Of a stretch of DNA of 14,624 nt, positions 13,103 through 14,624 are shown piece by piece (positions within the stretch are counted from its first letter, which is position 1; every line of letters starts with the position of its first letter). Source of the stretch: Deltaproteobacteria bacterium. GTDB taxonomy: Bacteria; Desulfobacterota; DSM-4660; Desulfatiglandales; Desulfatiglandaceae. The stretch lies in assembly GCA_029932035.1 (NCBI GenBank), contig JAOZQV010000013.1:1-14624 (forward strand), given 5' to 3'. Position numbers and translations under genes: made by a program. Under the pieces are notes generated by a model. The model was not told the origin of the DNA and did no database searches. It worked only from the letters and a program-made list of their open reading frames with translations.

Positions 13103-14624
13103 CTATACTTCTTTAACCTTTTCAAAAAAACGGTCAATATCTGACAGATCGTGGCTTAGGGGGATATTGGGAAGGCTCTCCAAAAAAAACCTGCCATATC
13201 GACTCGTCATAATCCGGACATCCAGAATGGATAGTATCCCCCTGTCAGATCGCTTTCTTATCAGCCTGCCGAGGCCCTGTTTCAGGGAGATAATGGCTGA
13301 AGGGACCTGATACTCCATGAACGGATTGCCGCCCTGGCTCCGGGTGGCATCGATTCTGGCTGCGATAATAGGCTCTCCTGGCGAGGAAAAGGGAAGCTTA
13401 TCTATGATCAAACAGCTTAAGGCCTCACCCGGCACATCTACTCCCTGCCAGAAAGAGCCTGTGGCAAAGAGGACCGAGTGGACGTCCTGCCTGAACGCAT
13501 TTAGAAGGACCGATCGGGGCGCATGACCCTGTCTGTAAATGGTGAAGGGGACCCTATCTTTCACGATCTGATAAGCTACGTTCAGATTGTGGTAACTGGT
13601 GAAGAGGACTAAGGCCCTTCCCTCTGTCCGTTTAAGGATCTTTAAGATCTCCTTGGCTACTTGAGTGCCAAAATCGGGCGAATTTGGGGGTGGAAGGTTT
13701 TTAGGGATGTATAGGATGGTCTGGGTTTCAAAGTCGAAGTGTGAATCGCAGATTTCCTGAAAGGTTTTATCAGGAAGACCAAGGCGTGAACGGATGTAGT
13801 CAAAAGTCCCGTTTGTGGAAAGGGTTGCGGAAGTAAATATGGCGGTCTGCACCTTGTCATAGAGAAGTTCATTCATCGACTCGGATATGTCCAATGGGGA
13901 TGAGTGGAGAATAAGGCTCTTTTTTCGCCTTTCATACCAGTTCAGCCAGTTACTGCCTCTCTGTTTGATGATTTCTTCTAACAGGGCGTCTATTTCCCTG
14001 GCCCTGTCGAGAAGCGGCTGTATACGGGTATTTTTCAGACGCGTGAGGTTTGAATCCTTGTAGACAAGCTTCAGACCGCGGCCTATTTCACGGGCCGGGC
14101 CCTGACTTAGATTAGAAAGGGTTTCTTGATCAAGTCTCCCCTTCTCTTCGTAACCTTCAAGCGCCCCTTTCAGGGTTTCTATGCCAGCCTGTATGGTGTT
14201 AACTCCTCTTTCCATTCTACCCCTGTCCACCCCCTGCATCTTCCTGATTTCCTTTTTTAGTTCACCTATCAGGTCTGTAAGTTGCCTGGTGCTGAGGCTT
14301 TCTCCAAAGTAGGAGGTGGCTATTTCCTCTATGGTGTGGGCTTCATCAAAAACTGCCACTTGAAACCGGGGTATTATTTCACCGAAACCTCCCGTTTTCA
14401 CCTTCATATCAGCAAAAAAGAGATGGTGGTTTACGATGATAATCTTAGCCCTGGCAGCCCTGCTGCGTAGCTTTCCCAAGAAACACTCCTCTAAAAAGAG
14501 GCATTCCGATCCGAGGCATTGGTCAGAGGAGGATGAGAGGGAGTTCCAGAGGATGTCATCGTCACTGAGCCAGGAGATCTCTCCACGATCGGCAAAATCT
14601 GTTTTTTTGAGCCATTCCTTGAGC
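13103..14624 (-). CDS. dinG: DinG/XPD-family ATP-dependent helicase (5' truncated by window edge)
   Basis: A superfamily 2 DNA helicase that should unwind DNA 5' to 3'. About 506 C-terminal residues are present; the frame stays open to the window edge, so the start, the Walker A motif and the first cluster cysteine lie outside. Near the visible N-terminus DQCLGSEC is followed by LFLEECFLGKLR, giving cysteines spaced C-x4-C-x5-C as in the last three iron-sulphur ligands of E. coli DinG. Then come KIIIVNHHLFFAD, the Walker B box VFDEAH, SATL, ALVLFTSYHNL, FATGSFWQGVDVPG, LIIDKLPFSSP and the motif VI region QGLGRLIRKRSDRG. Internal codons can be read as starts, for example TTG at 14479, but the cysteine-rich segment upstream shows these are not real. 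Family members act on R-loops, D-loops and damaged DNA. Confidence 0.9.
   Translation of the reverse strand, partial: LKEWLKKTDFADRGEISWLSDDDILWNSLSSSSDQCLGSECLFLEECFLGKLRSRAARAKIIIVNHHLFFADMKVKTGGFGEIIPRFQVAVFDEAHTIEEIATSYFGESLSTRQLTDLIGELKKEIRKMQGVDRGRMERGVNTIQAGIETLKGALEGYEEKGRLDQETLSNLSQGPAREIGRGLKLVYKDSNLTRLKNTRIQPLLDRAREIDALLEEIIKQRGSNWLNWYERRKKSLILHSSPLDISESMNELLYDKVQTAIFTSATLSTNGTFDYIRSRLGLPDKTFQEICDSHFDFETQTILYIPKNLPPPNSPDFGTQVAKEILKILKRTEGRALVLFTSYHNLNVAYQIVKDRVPFTIYRQGHAPRSVLLNAFRQDVHSVLFATGSFWQGVDVPGEALSCLIIDKLPFSSPGEPIIAARIDATRSQGGNPFMEYQVPSAIISLKQGLGRLIRKRSDRGILSILDVRIMTSRYGRFFLESLPNIPLSHDLSDIDRFFEKVKEV

Overview
The window looks like a chromosomal piece of an anaerobic bacterium of the former Deltaproteobacteria (Desulfobacterota). 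That is an inference from gene style and from several kinds of short intergenic repeats, not from a marker gene. No rRNA, tRNA, CRISPR array or phage module is visible. Twelve essentially complete protein genes are supported, plus a 5'-truncated helicase at the right end, a possible gene tail at the left end and one transposase remnant.

Left block (301-6573, all minus strand). Read in transcription order, it holds a secreted DUF4412-type protein, then thiE, thiL and thiM (late thiamine diphosphate synthesis plus thiazole salvage), an AI-2E/PerM-family membrane protein, an orphan receiver-domain protein and class I fructose-1,6-bisphosphatase (fbp). thiE and thiL overlap by 8 bp and the other gaps are about 50-160 bp, so much of this could be one transcript. 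I see no TPP riboswitch ahead of thiE; its leader instead carries a tandem 10-bp repeat. CTTTGCG-type repeats lie at both ends of fbp.

Middle divergent region (6574-6922). About 350 bp with no convincing gene. It holds a 7-bp dyad and a perfect 11-bp head-to-tail direct repeat, so it is probably regulatory DNA for the two divergent genes.

Right block (6923-12637, plus strand). It contains an MFS transporter, a thiolase of the SCP2-like type followed by a DUF35 OB-fold/zinc-ribbon partner, a strong intrinsic terminator, rsmE (16S rRNA U1498 methyltransferase) translationally coupled by ATGA to a methylmalonyl-CoA decarboxylase homologue (scpB), a perfect 14-bp-stem palindrome, and a metallo-beta-lactamase-fold hydrolase with a probable C-terminal winged helix. 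The theme is CoA-thioester chemistry: a thiolase/DUF35 pair and a decarboxylase, in keeping with an anaerobe that metabolises short-chain acids.

Right end (12638-14624). An AT-rich stretch contains the left end of an IS1182-like insertion sequence: a good promoter and the first 35 residues of the transposase, with the rest missing. It is followed by a minus-strand DinG/XPD-type helicase with iron-sulphur cysteines, cut by the window edge.

No unmistakably new multi-gene system is present. The items most worth following up are the repeat families, the divergent control region, the palindrome after scpB, the coupling of scpB to rsmE, and the thiolase/DUF35 pair.
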